Origin: Aspidiotus rigidus
Lineage: Eukaryota > Arthropoda > Insecta > Hemiptera > Diaspididae
Assembly: GCA_035079385.1 (NCBI GenBank)
Contig: JAVHKY010000012.1
Span: 124,001 to 188,000 of the forward strand
Length of the DNA: 64,000 nt
Direction: 5' to 3'
Shown piece after piece: positions 35,230-44,829 of the stretch. Positions within the stretch are counted from its first letter, which is position 1; each line of letters starts with the position of its first letter. The notes under the pieces were generated by a model. It worked only from the letters and a program-made list of their open reading frames with translations, was not told the origin of the DNA and did not search any database. The position numbers were made by a program, and so were the translations under genes.

Positions 35230-36775
35230 TGGTTGAAAAATTGAAAAATTCGTAAATATTTGGAATACCGTAGTTAACTCGCCTCTACAAGTTAATTCGA
35301 ATAACGGTAATTCACTTCGCGAAACCGCGAAATATCGCGGATGTTTAGACTACGAGAATGTCATACGACGGATTCCGAGTCAAGTCAACTTCCTGGAACA
35401 TGACGCCATTGTTTTTGCGATCAAAGTTGACAATAAACCTACAACTCTTTTCTGTCAGTCAATGTATTTGCTTCTGAAGTGAATCAAGCCCTAATTAACA
35501 ACGATCTAGCCCAACTCTAGCCTCTGCGTTGAAGCTAGTAACTCCTCCCTTCAGATGCCGCTTCCGAACTCTCATTGTCAATTTTCTTGTATCCACAGCT
35601 CAATTCACTCAGCTTCCAATATATGCATCCGCACTCTGCCGACATAATTCTCTCATCCTTCTTCTTAAGACTGAATTATTCAATCACTTCAAGTTGAACC
35701 AACTACACCCTATCATATCATCCACTTCCCTGTAGCTAAACCCTCGCCCAAGTATCCGACTCGGTCGAAACTGTATACCGACAACTCATTTGGAACATTA
35801 TCTCAGAACCAATTTTTTCCGAACCACCAAACTTTTTTAAATCTGGACCTAAATTAGGATACGCGTACTCGATCCAAAGAGTCAAAATCAGTCGTTGATT
35901 GAAAAATTTTGTCTCGATTTCCTCCAAACTAAACTCCATACACTTTTGTCTTTCTCATCTCCATCTCTCCTCATCCCAGCTCAAATTTCTAGTGTTAACT
36001 AACTCACTTTCATTTTTCCGGGATATACAGGTCTCTTATTCAACTAATTCCCTAAATCAGCGCTTTCATTTACTCCTGCAATCACCATCATCCACTTCTA
36101 CATCTGTCTCCTTTATGTGGATTCCGGGGAACTATTCAAACACCTCAAATTGAACCATCTACCCCCTGCCATATCATCCACTTCTCCATAGCTAACCCCT
36201 TTCCCAGATATCCAAATCGATCTAGCTGATAATCTCTGAACTAACAACACTATAATACACCAACAACTTATTAGGAACATTATCTCTATACCAATTTCAC
36301 AACCCACCAGCCCCACTGTACCAAACGGATCTAAATCTGGATCCAAAATAGAATACACAAACTCGATCCAAGGAGTCATAATCAGTCGTTGATTGAAAAA
36401 TTCTACCTCCATTTTCATTATACCAAACAAAACTCTATAGTATACAGATCTCTATCTCCTCACCCCAGCTGAAATTTCTACTGCTAACTGACTCACTTAC
36501 ATCTCTCCTGGCTATATTGAACTCACGTTCAACTAATTCTCAAATCATTCTATTCATTTATTCCTGCAATAACTGTTACTCACTTCTACATCTGTCTCCT
36601 GGAATTCCGGGTCACATTAACGTCTTGAAATATGACGCAATTGTTTTCGCAAAAATTCCTTTCTATCCAAGAAATTTCTGTCCCTGTACTTACCGCTGCT
36701 ACTGACCTTAGAAACTATTACCGATCCCTGATATTTGACTCCCGCCATGACTTTTGTAAAACTCGAGTGGGAAGG
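35230..36775 (+). pseudogene. Non-LTR RNase H region, tandemly duplicated
   Basis: This fills most of the spacer between the two inverted-duplication arms. The plus strand carries broken RNase H sequence. 35899-36153 reads KFLVLTNSLSFFRDIQVSYS, then QRFHLLLQ and SFMWIPG. 36480-36775 repeats the LLL/WIPGH-like part and ends with TAATDLRNYYRSLIFDS, a usual tail after RNase H. 35684-36137 and 36138-36600 are diverged tandem copies of about 460 bp (shared AAATCTGGA, GTCGTTGATTGAAAAATT). Stops occur throughout, and RT is not seen. Confidence 0.7.
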
Positions 36776-37157
36776 AGCTGAGAACATCGATTACCAAAAA
36801 ATCGCGCTACGTCTATCACGAACTCTCTCGTGAACACATACGCGGGTAATTTTCAAACGCCTTCTTTAATTAATTAAAACTATATTTTAATTTTACGAGC
36901 ACATCAAAGCTACCATTGAAAAATCAACTGGCCACTAAACTCTGAAACATCTACAACCTTAGCGATTACACACACTACTTTGCGATTACACGAACAAAAT
37001 GTGTCTACCATTCATCCCCCATGGGGTTTTTCGGGGTGAAAAAAAGTCTTAAACCTTCCCACTCGACATATGAAGCTATTTTCGCGGAGTTCGAGATGAG
37101 TCGAGGCGGTAGGAGCTGAGAACATCGATTACCTAAAATCGCGCTACGTCTAATAGT
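36772..37157. repeat. Direct repeat of about 46 bp, 340 bp apart
   Basis: AGGAGCTGAGAACATCGATT followed by ACC and AAAATCGCGCTACGTCTA occurs at 36772-36818 and 37110-37157. It follows the RNase H tail and may be the 3' part of the element in two copies. 37160-37770 beyond it shows no gene. Confidence 0.7.
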
Positions 37158-38024
37158 ACTTTTCCATGGCAATTCACCAACCCGATTTTCAAAATTATAT
37201 TTGGTTGCCTTGTATGAAGAAACGGAAATTTTTTTTGGTGCCAAGAATACACGTACAAAAGCAGTAGCCAATATACGATTAATTTTCAAGCTTTATTTCA
37301 ACTTTTTCGGTGAACTTTATTCAATTTTGGATAGGAAAAAACAATCCTCGACATAATTCCCGTATAATGTCAAATTTTCATCAAATTTCAATGGGTGGGG
37401 GTAGAGATTACTCGTTACATGCGATTCCATTTTTCACCTTTATAATATACTTAAAAGTAGTGTCATCTCATCATTATTCCTTCGAGATGTAAATAAAAAT
37501 ATTATTCCATGGCAAAAAGGGAGGGAATACATATTTTTGAGGTACACTTACGGAAGCACTATAGAACATATTTCTCAGAGAAACCTTGCTCCTAATTTTT
37601 TCCTTATTGATACTTCATTTGACTATAGTACCTGTGCTACAATTCGAAATATTGAATTGCCGGCGAGCAAGTATATCATTTTGTAGCTAGAATTCTCGTA
37701 GAAAGAAGAGGAAAGATTTTTTTTCAGTCAGGAATTACAGCATAATATGACATATAATATGTTTTGTATTCCTCGCTATAAGGGGAAAAAAAACTTGGAA
37801 AAAAATTGAACATGCACATTTTTTATTGCAAACAAGTCTAACGTAGTAATTTCCTTACCAGCAAGCTTTGTATTTGATGTCAAATGATTTTTCAGGTTGT
37901 CGTTATCATATTTCTTCAACAATAAGCGTATATTTTTCAACATTATTCTTCTATCATTTCAAGAATCCCGTCAAAAAAGATATACGTCCAACTGATTATG
38001 CGTCAATGTATTTATGTGTAAAAT

Positions 38025-38139
38025 GATAACAGTTTCCGGAAGATTTAATACAGGACAATTTCTGAAGATAAACCATCGACGTTATCGTTGCTTATAATGC
38101 ACGTTTATCCAGTTCATTTTCTTCGAGTATAAATGGAGG
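38025..38139 (+). promoter_or_regulatory. Promoter module of peptide gene B
   Basis: GATAAC at 38025-38030, TTCCGGAA at 38034-38041 and TATAAATGGAGG with TATAAA at 38128-38133. The ATG is about 130 bp below the TATA box, leaving roughly 100 nt of 5' UTR. Confidence 0.65.
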
Positions 38140-38259
38140 CACACTCACGGCATAGCCTATAGTGCAATTTCTCGCAACCCGTTAACTTCTCGTTCTCTTT
38201 GGTCAATTTCTTGACGTTAGCATTTTCAGTCTTGCGGTTCATCGCAAACATCATTCAAG

Positions 38260-38454
38260 ATGAAAATATTTGAATATTGTTTCACTTTATTTGTGCTTGT
38301 GAGTTCTTTGATCGCTACATCAAGTGCGCAGATAGGCGGCCGTTGTAATTCCGATGACGATTGTCAGAATTTGGGTTGTTTGGCTTTCAGAAGGCCCCAT
38401 TGTGATGATATAGAAGGCTCCAATGATGGTAGGCATTGCCACTGTCGTCAATAG
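38260..38454 (+). CDS. Small secreted six-cysteine peptide, copy B
   Basis: A 64-aa precursor in one exon and the inverted-duplicate partner of copy A. The signal peptide is almost identical to A's. The mature part has spacing C5C4C7C11C1C: three extra residues sit in the loop before the final CxC. Most coding differences from A fall after the signal peptide (for example PCNSDDDCQNFRC in A and RCNSDDDCQNLGC here), with the cysteines kept, which suggests both copies remained functional. After the stop, GGCGGCCAGATTAACTTCAA and GACAGGTAATTTTGAAAACC form the conserved 3' UTR. Confidence 0.8.
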   Translation: MKIFEYCFTLFVLVSSLIATSSAQIGGRCNSDDDCQNLGCLAFRRPHCDDIEGSNDGRHCHCRQ

Positions 38455-38567
38455 GCGGCCAGATTAACTTCAACAATGACAGGTAATTTTGAAAACCATG
38501 CAGATACGTTAAAAACCCTCACAACCCATTAATGAGAGGGCGTGCGCGACGATGCAAGCCATAATAT

Positions 38568-38660
38568 AAATAATAAGGAAAAATTTTTCGGCCATGCACA
38601 CCGGTCATCTCAAATAAAAATTGTGTATGTCCGTAATATTTTTCCTTATTATTTACCTCA
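38568..38660. repeat. Small palindrome between peptide gene B and the broken copy
   Basis: AATAATAAGGAAAAATTTTT at about 38570 pairs with AATATTTTTCCTTATTATTT at about 38638. It lies in the place where other family genes have the GATA/TTCCGGAA/TATA module; the left arm has the same palindrome. Confidence 0.6.
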
Positions 38661-38746
38661 CTACCCATTACCTTGTCGTTTTATCTGGTTAGTTTTTTTG
38701 ACGTTAGCATTTTCAATCTTGCGACTCATCGCAATCATCATTCAAA

Positions 38747-38943
38747 ATGAAAATATTTGGATATTGTTTTGCATTCCTTGTGGGTTGTGAGTTGTTTGAT
38801 CGCATCAAACGCCGCAGCGGATATACCTTAGAACTACAAAATCGGAATGCGATGGTAAAAAGTTCTGTTTGTTTCCATTTAAGTTCAATTGTGTCGCTCA
38901 GCCTGCTGGAGGTGGTAAATGCGAATGTACTACTTTTTGGTAA
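38747..38943 (+). pseudogene. Broken cysteine-rich secreted peptide gene
   Basis: Partner of the broken copy at 34078-34247. The MKIF start and signal peptide are present, but a one-base length difference in the signal region shifts the frame, so the cysteine-bearing part (still ending KCEC) is read in a different frame. The two partners differ in lesion: this copy also keeps a segment of about 20 bp before the QPAGGGKCEC tail that the left copy lacks. It has no family promoter module upstream. Confidence 0.7.
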
Positions 38944-39765
38944 CAGACGTGATTGCTTTTGAGCGGTCAGATTACCTTAGTTAATTTTCAAAACCAGATC
39001 GATACGTTAAAAAATGAAACTGCAACTTCGGTTTGTAATTAAATTCTATTCGTTTTGTTTCCATTCTATGTAAAAAATTTTCAATAAATTTTTCATAATA
39101 GTATACTCGCATAGTATTTATTAAAATTTAATGAGCTATTTTTACAGGGTCCTCCTCACGTCCTCTCCTTCTGCGACTTATTTATTCGATGTTTTATTCT
39201 TCTCAGGGTCCAAAAGCAAGTAAATAGCAATTATTTACTCGACGTGGTATCTGAGCAGGTAAATAGCAATCGGCAACTGTATGCCGATTTTATGTCTGCC
39301 AATTTGATAAAATTGGCAACTGAAATCGGTTTTATGAGACGAGCAACTGAATTATCGTGGTAAATTGAAGACCTGCGTAATATTTTTCTTCCTCGTTTTT
39401 CCAATCGTATCTTCTTCCTTCATTGCATTCAATGACCATCTTCAAGTGATGAATGAAACCAGTTTGTGCCCGTGAAGTTGAATCATGAAGACGTTCGATA
39501 TTGTTGTGGGGTGAAAATAAGCACACTAAACTTTATTTAGGCCAATGACATCGGCGCTAACACGGAGTACTCCTTGCGCGAGCTCATGCGTCTGAACTCA
39601 AAGGGGCACTGGGCAGGGGTACCGTAAATGGATAAAAAAATCAGAAAAAGTTAATCGTCGTTATTATGAAAACACGGTCAAGTAATATATTAAAAAATCA
39701 GAAGAAGTCAATCGTCGTTATAATAAAAATACAGTCGAGCAGGAAATATTAAAACATCAGTCTTT

Positions 39766-40280
39766 GTGATTATCACATGTACGTCCGGAATGGCAGGCCA
39801 AGTGGAGAGGTAACTTTCAAAATCATTTAGATATTTAGAAATCGGAAAAATTATATTCGTCAAGAGATTGTAAATTGTAACTCCGTTTCATCGCATATGA
39901 AATTACAATAAGTCGAATATTCTCGTTTAAGACTCTTCTTTTCTCGTTCGGTTCTTCAACCTACCCAATCCACGCTCAATATTCCTTCTAATATAATATA
40001 CACTTCTGGTACTGAACAACAACTCTGAAATCGTACTCACCTGTGCTTACAAACCACCAACTTTTATGACTACCTACGTCTAATTCCCAAAACCCTGAAT
40101 ATTTTTCTTTTTTTTTTTTCGTTCTAACTAAAGTTTTTTTGTCTTAATTTTTTGTGAAAGGCTTTTCAAAACTACTAAATATTATCTATAAGATTGAAAT
40201 CAGTTCTAAATATGGAACTCCCGTCAAGCAAGTAGGCAACTGTATATTTAGAATGCTCGTAGAAAAAAACATGATTTTTT
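39766..40280. other. Spacer, no gene seen
   Basis: AT-rich DNA between the inverted duplication and the start of the next peptide-gene unit. That unit begins near 40290 with the shared TTTTCAGTCAGTCAATACAG sequence. Confidence 0.5.
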
Positions 40281-40485
40281 TTTCAGTCAGTCAATACAGC
40301 ATAATATGACGTAAGATAATAATATTTCCTATTTTTAGCTACAAGGAAGAAAAAAAAACTTTGAGATAGAAATTAAACATGAGAATTTTAAGCAGGTATC
40401 TTCATTTCAAAAAGGTCCGGCAAAAAAAAATACAACCTACACCCAAGTCCAACTGATTATATGTCGATATATTTCTGCGCAAAAT

Positions 40486-40595
40486 GATAACAGTTTCCGG
40501 AAAACACAAGACAATTTCTAAAAATAAACCATCGGCGTTATCGTTACTTATACCGCAGGTTTATCCAGTTCATTTTCTTGGGGTATAAATAGAGG
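40486..40595 (+). promoter_or_regulatory. Promoter module of peptide gene C
   Basis: GATAAC at 40486-40491, TTCCGGAA at 40495-40502 and TATAAATAGAGG with TATAAA at 40584-40589. Same order as at genes A and B. Confidence 0.65.
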
Positions 40596-40706
40596 CCTAC
40601 TTATGGCGTAGTTAACAGTGAAATTCCTCTAAACTCATCAACTTTTCGTTTTGTGTAGTTAGTTTTTTATTTTCAATTTTGCGGATCATCCCATTCATCA
40701 CTCAAA

Positions 40707-40889
40707 ATGAAAATATTTGGATATCTGTTCGCATTATTTATGCTTGTGAGTTGTTTGATCGCGTCAAGTGCTGCAAAGGATATAAATTGTAGTGATACTA
40801 GGGAATGTAAAGGTAAACTAAAATGTTGGCCATGGAAGAAACCCCAATGTGTCGCTCAGCCTGGAGGTGGTAAATGCGAATGCAGATAA
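40707..40889 (+). CDS. Small secreted six-cysteine peptide, copy C
   Basis: A 60-aa single-exon precursor. The signal peptide (MKIFGYLFALFMLVSCLIAS) ends near SSAAK. The mature part has spacing C5C5C7C8C1C, is Lys/Trp-rich (KLKCWPWKKPQC) and ends GGGKCECR. It is more basic than the acidic A and B peptides, so the mature charge has changed while the frame is kept. The QPGGGKCEC tail is shared with the two broken copies, so these three form a subtype. A 3' UTR with GGCGGCCAAATT and an AATAAA near 41070 follow. Confidence 0.8.
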   Translation: MKIFGYLFALFMLVSCLIASSAAKDINCSDTRECKGKLKCWPWKKPQCVAQPGGGKCECR

Positions 40890-41179
40890 TTGCCGTTGGG
40901 CGGCCAAATTCCCGCCAATAATGACGGGTAATCTTCAAAACCATGCAGATACGTATGTTAAAAGCTGGAAAACTTTTATACCATTAATCAATAGATAAAA
41001 AATTACGACTTTCATTTCGTTCTTTTCCGTTTATTTTACTTCAATTCCGTGTGATGAATTTTCAATAAATTTTTCGTGCTAGCTTACTTGTAATATTCAT
41101 CGAAATAATGAGCTGTTTTTACAGGTCCTGCTCTACTTCTGCGACTCATTTAATCTATACATAACTGGTACTTCGTATA

Positions 41180-41412
41180 AGTTTGATTTTTCAAGTTCAC
41201 CTTCCCTCTTAGTTACGCCGCAAGGATTCACCTATACTTGTGTTTTCTAAGATCTAGAATATTGGCTGATAAATGTACCTAATGAAAGGGGTTATTCCAA
41301 ACTTGTATGTTTAAATTCTCTTCGTCGATGGGTCGAGAAAAACATTGAATTTCCGGCCAAACAGTGATTTCCGATTTGATGTTCCCATACATTAAATCAA
41401 AATCTGTACCTT
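41180..41412. repeat. Downstream flank of peptide unit C, paralogous to 52.25 and 56.2 kb
   Basis: ACGCCGCAAG and AAACTTGTATGTTT with GTCGAGAAAAACAT are shared with 56180-56450, and the first part with 52245-52330. The match continues beyond the foldback insertion at 44200-44470. Confidence 0.75.
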
Positions 41413-44190
41413 TAGTACAGTCATTTTTCGGTCAAAAGGGTGACCACTAAGGAAATAGTTGCTACCCAAAATTCTATTGATGGAAGTTCTTAAGCATGAC
41501 CCCAAGTAATACCAAAAAAAAACCCATGGCCCCCAGCCCCATTCCCCTTCGTGGGGGGGGGGATCAAAATGTTGACCCGAATTATGTTTTTCTCAATTTT
41601 CTCGCTAAATATGTACTTTTGAGGAAAATGTTAAGAAACCGAAAATATTTTGTATACAATTCTCTTCAAAAATGGTTCTTATAAAAATTTTCGTTACGAT
41701 CATTTTCAAGGAGTTGGAGCGCTTTGAAATCACAGGAAATGTGAAAAATAATGTATTACACCGCTGTACAGGTTTAGTACAGGCAATAAAGACATCGTCG
41801 TAAACATTTTGGAGTACAAAAGGAGAAATTATTGTAAATGGTCAAGTTTGGTGTCCCGAAAAACATATTAAGGTTCTCACCCCCCCACACCTTGTGTTAA
41901 ATTTTTTGTGGCACGTTTTAGCCCCCCAAAATCGGTTTCTTGCGAATATCTCGAAAAATTTGGGCTCAATGAGAAAAAGTCTTCAAAAAAAATTTTCCTC
42001 GTAAAATTTTCTACATTTTCGTGTACTTGAACTTCGTGGTAAGTTCAATCATAAGCTCAAAAAGTTCGTACAAAGTTGAAAGCTTTCGGATGAAAATCTT
42101 TTTTTCGGAAATATCTTGAAAAATCAAGCTCCAAGTGAAAAAAGTTTCATACAAAAAGTGTTCCTCGTGAAATTTTCTACAGAATGGACTTCCTCAACTT
42201 CCTACGAAAGTTGATTAAAAGTTCGAAGCTTTTGGAAGCAAATCAAGCTTTTTCAAATACCTCACAAGATCGAGCTCCAATTAGAAAAAAAAAATGTTTT
42301 GTGAGAAATTTCCTTCAAAATTGAGTGTTTCAAAGTACGCTGAAAGCACCGAGCTTTTGAAAGGAAATCGATATTTTTGAATATCTTGAATAATCGAACT
42401 CCAATTTAAAGGTGTTTCAAACAGAAAGTGTTCCTCTTGAAATCTAAATATATAAAGCAGAAAGTTTGTCTGTTTGTCTGTCTGTTCTCTTATTGAAAAT
42501 TTTTCCAAGTTCCACGTTTTGCCGGGGCGGCCGTAATTTTTCTTCAATTTATCCCCTCCATAAGGTAGGTTCCCTGTTGAAAACCAGCCGTATTCCTAAC
42601 GCATTACATCAGTCTGCATGGACGCACTCAGTTGTTTTTTGTATGAGAAACATATGTACTTTTCACTCTTTTCTCTCGAACTTGATACATTTTTATAGGT
42701 GGTCCCAAAGTCTACGTTGAAATTCATCTAAAACTTTATTCGAATAAAAAGATTTTCAAAAAATATTGAAAGGCAGTAGGTTAAAGCGTTCAAATTACAG
42801 ACATACAAACATATTATTGTGCTCGCAGTCGTGTCTCTTGTTCGTGAGTACAGGCAAACATTCTTTTTATTATATTAAAAGATTTTCGTACTTCCGATAA
42901 CGTCAAGAAAATGAAAAGAACACCTCTAACGTGCTGTTATTTACAAGGTAGCACTAAAATCCGGTTCTCAAGAATACAGGATGTGAAGGTAGGAGAGAAA
43001 TACAGTAGACAGTTGCGTGTAGGTACCTTTCTTAGGTGGATCAAATCGCGTCAAGTGGCGCGTACAGCGAGGACACAGTTTTCAATAAGACTTCTTTTTC
43101 TATGGGAGCTAAAATTTCCATTTATACTTAAAAGTTGCTCTGGAACAATATACATATGTAGCGAAGATTTCAAGTCGATAAGTGCAGCGGTTCTGGAGTT
43201 ATAAGAGAACAGACAGACAGACAAACTTTCTGCTTTATATATTTAGATTTCAAGAGGAACACTTTCTGTTTGAAACACCTTTAAATTGGAGTTCGATCAT
43301 TTGAGATCAAAAATAACGATTTCCTTTCAAAAGCTCGGTGCTTTCAGCGTACATTGAAACAGTCAATTTTGAAGAAAATTTCTCAGAAAACATTTCTTTT
43401 CTAATTGAAGCTCGATCTTGCGAGGTATTTGAAAAAGCTTGATTTGCTTCCAAAAGCTTCGAACTTTTAATCAACTTCCGTAGAGAGTTCAGGGAGTCTG
43501 TTCTATAGAAAATTTCACGAGGAACACTTTTTGTTTGAAACTTTTTTCAATTGGAGCTTGATTTTTCAAGATATTTCCGAAAAAAAGATTTTCATCCGAA
43601 AGCTTTCAACTTTGTACGAACTTTTTGAGCTTATAATTGAACTTACCACGAAGTTCAAGTACACGAAAATGTAGAAAATTTTACGAGGAACATTTTTTGT
43701 TTAAAAACTTTTTTTCATTGAGCCCAAATTTTTCGAGATATTCGCAAGAAACCGATTTTGGGGGGCTAAAACGTGCCACAAAAAATTTAACACAAGGTGT
43801 GGGGGGCGGAGAACTTTGATATGTTTTTTGGGGCACCAAACTTGACCATTTACAATCATTTCCCCTTTTGTACTCCAAAATGTTTACGACGATGTCTAAC
43901 TCCTTGAAAATGATCGTAACGAAAATTTTTATAAGAACTATTTTTGAAAAGAATTGTTTGCAAAATATTTTCGGGTCTCTTAACATTTTCCTCAAAAGTA
44001 CATATTTAGCAAGAAAATTGAGAAAAACTGATTTCGGGTCCACATTTTGATCCCCCCCCCCACGAAGGGGAATGGGGCTGGAGGCCATGTTTTTTTTTTG
44101 GTATTACTTGGGATCATGCTTAAGAACTTCCAACAATAAACTTTTGGGTAGCAATTATTTCCTTACAAAATCTGGATAAAGACTGTACTA
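41413..44190. mobile_element. 2.8-kb foldback element inserted in a peptide-gene flank
   Basis: Arms of about 1 kb (41413-42490 and 43203-44190) are inverted copies. Both outer ends carry TAGTACAGTC, then AAGGAAATARTTGCTACCC and AAGTTCTTAAGCATGAYCCC. The arms are full of GAGCTCCAA/GTTCCTCGTGAAATTTTC repeats. The inner ends meet at GTCTGTCTGTTCTCTTA and its complement. The 0.7-kb centre is unique, with a 97-codon frame at 42911-43204 that I do not recognise. Comparison with the paralogous flank at 56.4-56.6 kb shows no such insertion there. Confidence 0.85.
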
Positions 44191-44560
44191 CTTTTTTCAG
44201 GTGTATTTTTTAAATTTCACACCTGTTCAGTTACCTTCATTTCTAACTTCAAAATAACAACTGTATCGGGAGCAATTTTAATAGATACGGGATCATATAA
44301 CGTAATTTTGTCGATAAATGTGATTCAGGCTCAACCATAATATTTTCTTTTTAACGTAGAACTATCAGCATAACATTCTCAATTGAAATATGCTGGCACA
44401 TATTAAGAACCAAAAATTTTTCATCAGGAATCTCGTGCTCTATATAATCAAGTCATAATAGGCCTACGTGTAAAGCGTCGACAATTCAGGATCTCTTTCG
44501 CTTTGCGCCTTCGAGAACCTGTGAAAAATAATTATGTAAGCTTGTCGTGAGGAAGCCTTC
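44191..44560. repeat. Resumed paralogous flank of peptide unit C
   Basis: TTCATTTCTAACTTCAAAAT, ACTGTATCGGGAGCAATTTT and CTCGTGCTCTATATAATCAAGT match 56519-56755 (TTCATCTCTAACTTAAAAAT, ACTGTATCTTGAGCAATTCT, CTCGTGCTCTGTATAATCAGGT). Confidence 0.75.
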
Positions 44561-44829
44561 TCGTATACTTTACTCAGCAGATATAACGACGATTCTAAAA
44601 GTGATAGTTGCGATCTCCGCGGACGATATCGGCTTATGTCTTTGGTAGGGAAAATATAGCGTCATGACTTCTCATTGATTGCACTTGACAGTGGATGATT
44701 TTTTTTCTCTCTTTTTTTTTTTTACAAGCTTTCAAGCTACACTTTGGGCTATTAACTTGATATTTTAGACTAACGGTACATCTTAAAGGCTAATTTTACT
44801 TTCATTTTAATTTTATAGATGGTTAAATG

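Larger units (their letters stand above)
37771..39765. repeat. Right arm of the 2-kb inverted duplication
   Basis: Reverse complement of 33108-35204. The outer ends meet at AAACATCAGTCTTT and the inner ends at the GGGGAAAAA/CTTGGAAAAAA stretch. It holds an intact peptide gene (38260-38454) and a broken one (38747-38943), both on the plus strand. Confidence 0.9.

Noticed and set aside
42911..43204. 97-codon frame in the centre of the foldback element as a gene
   Set aside because: No known motif; kept only as possible cargo, not called as a CDS.
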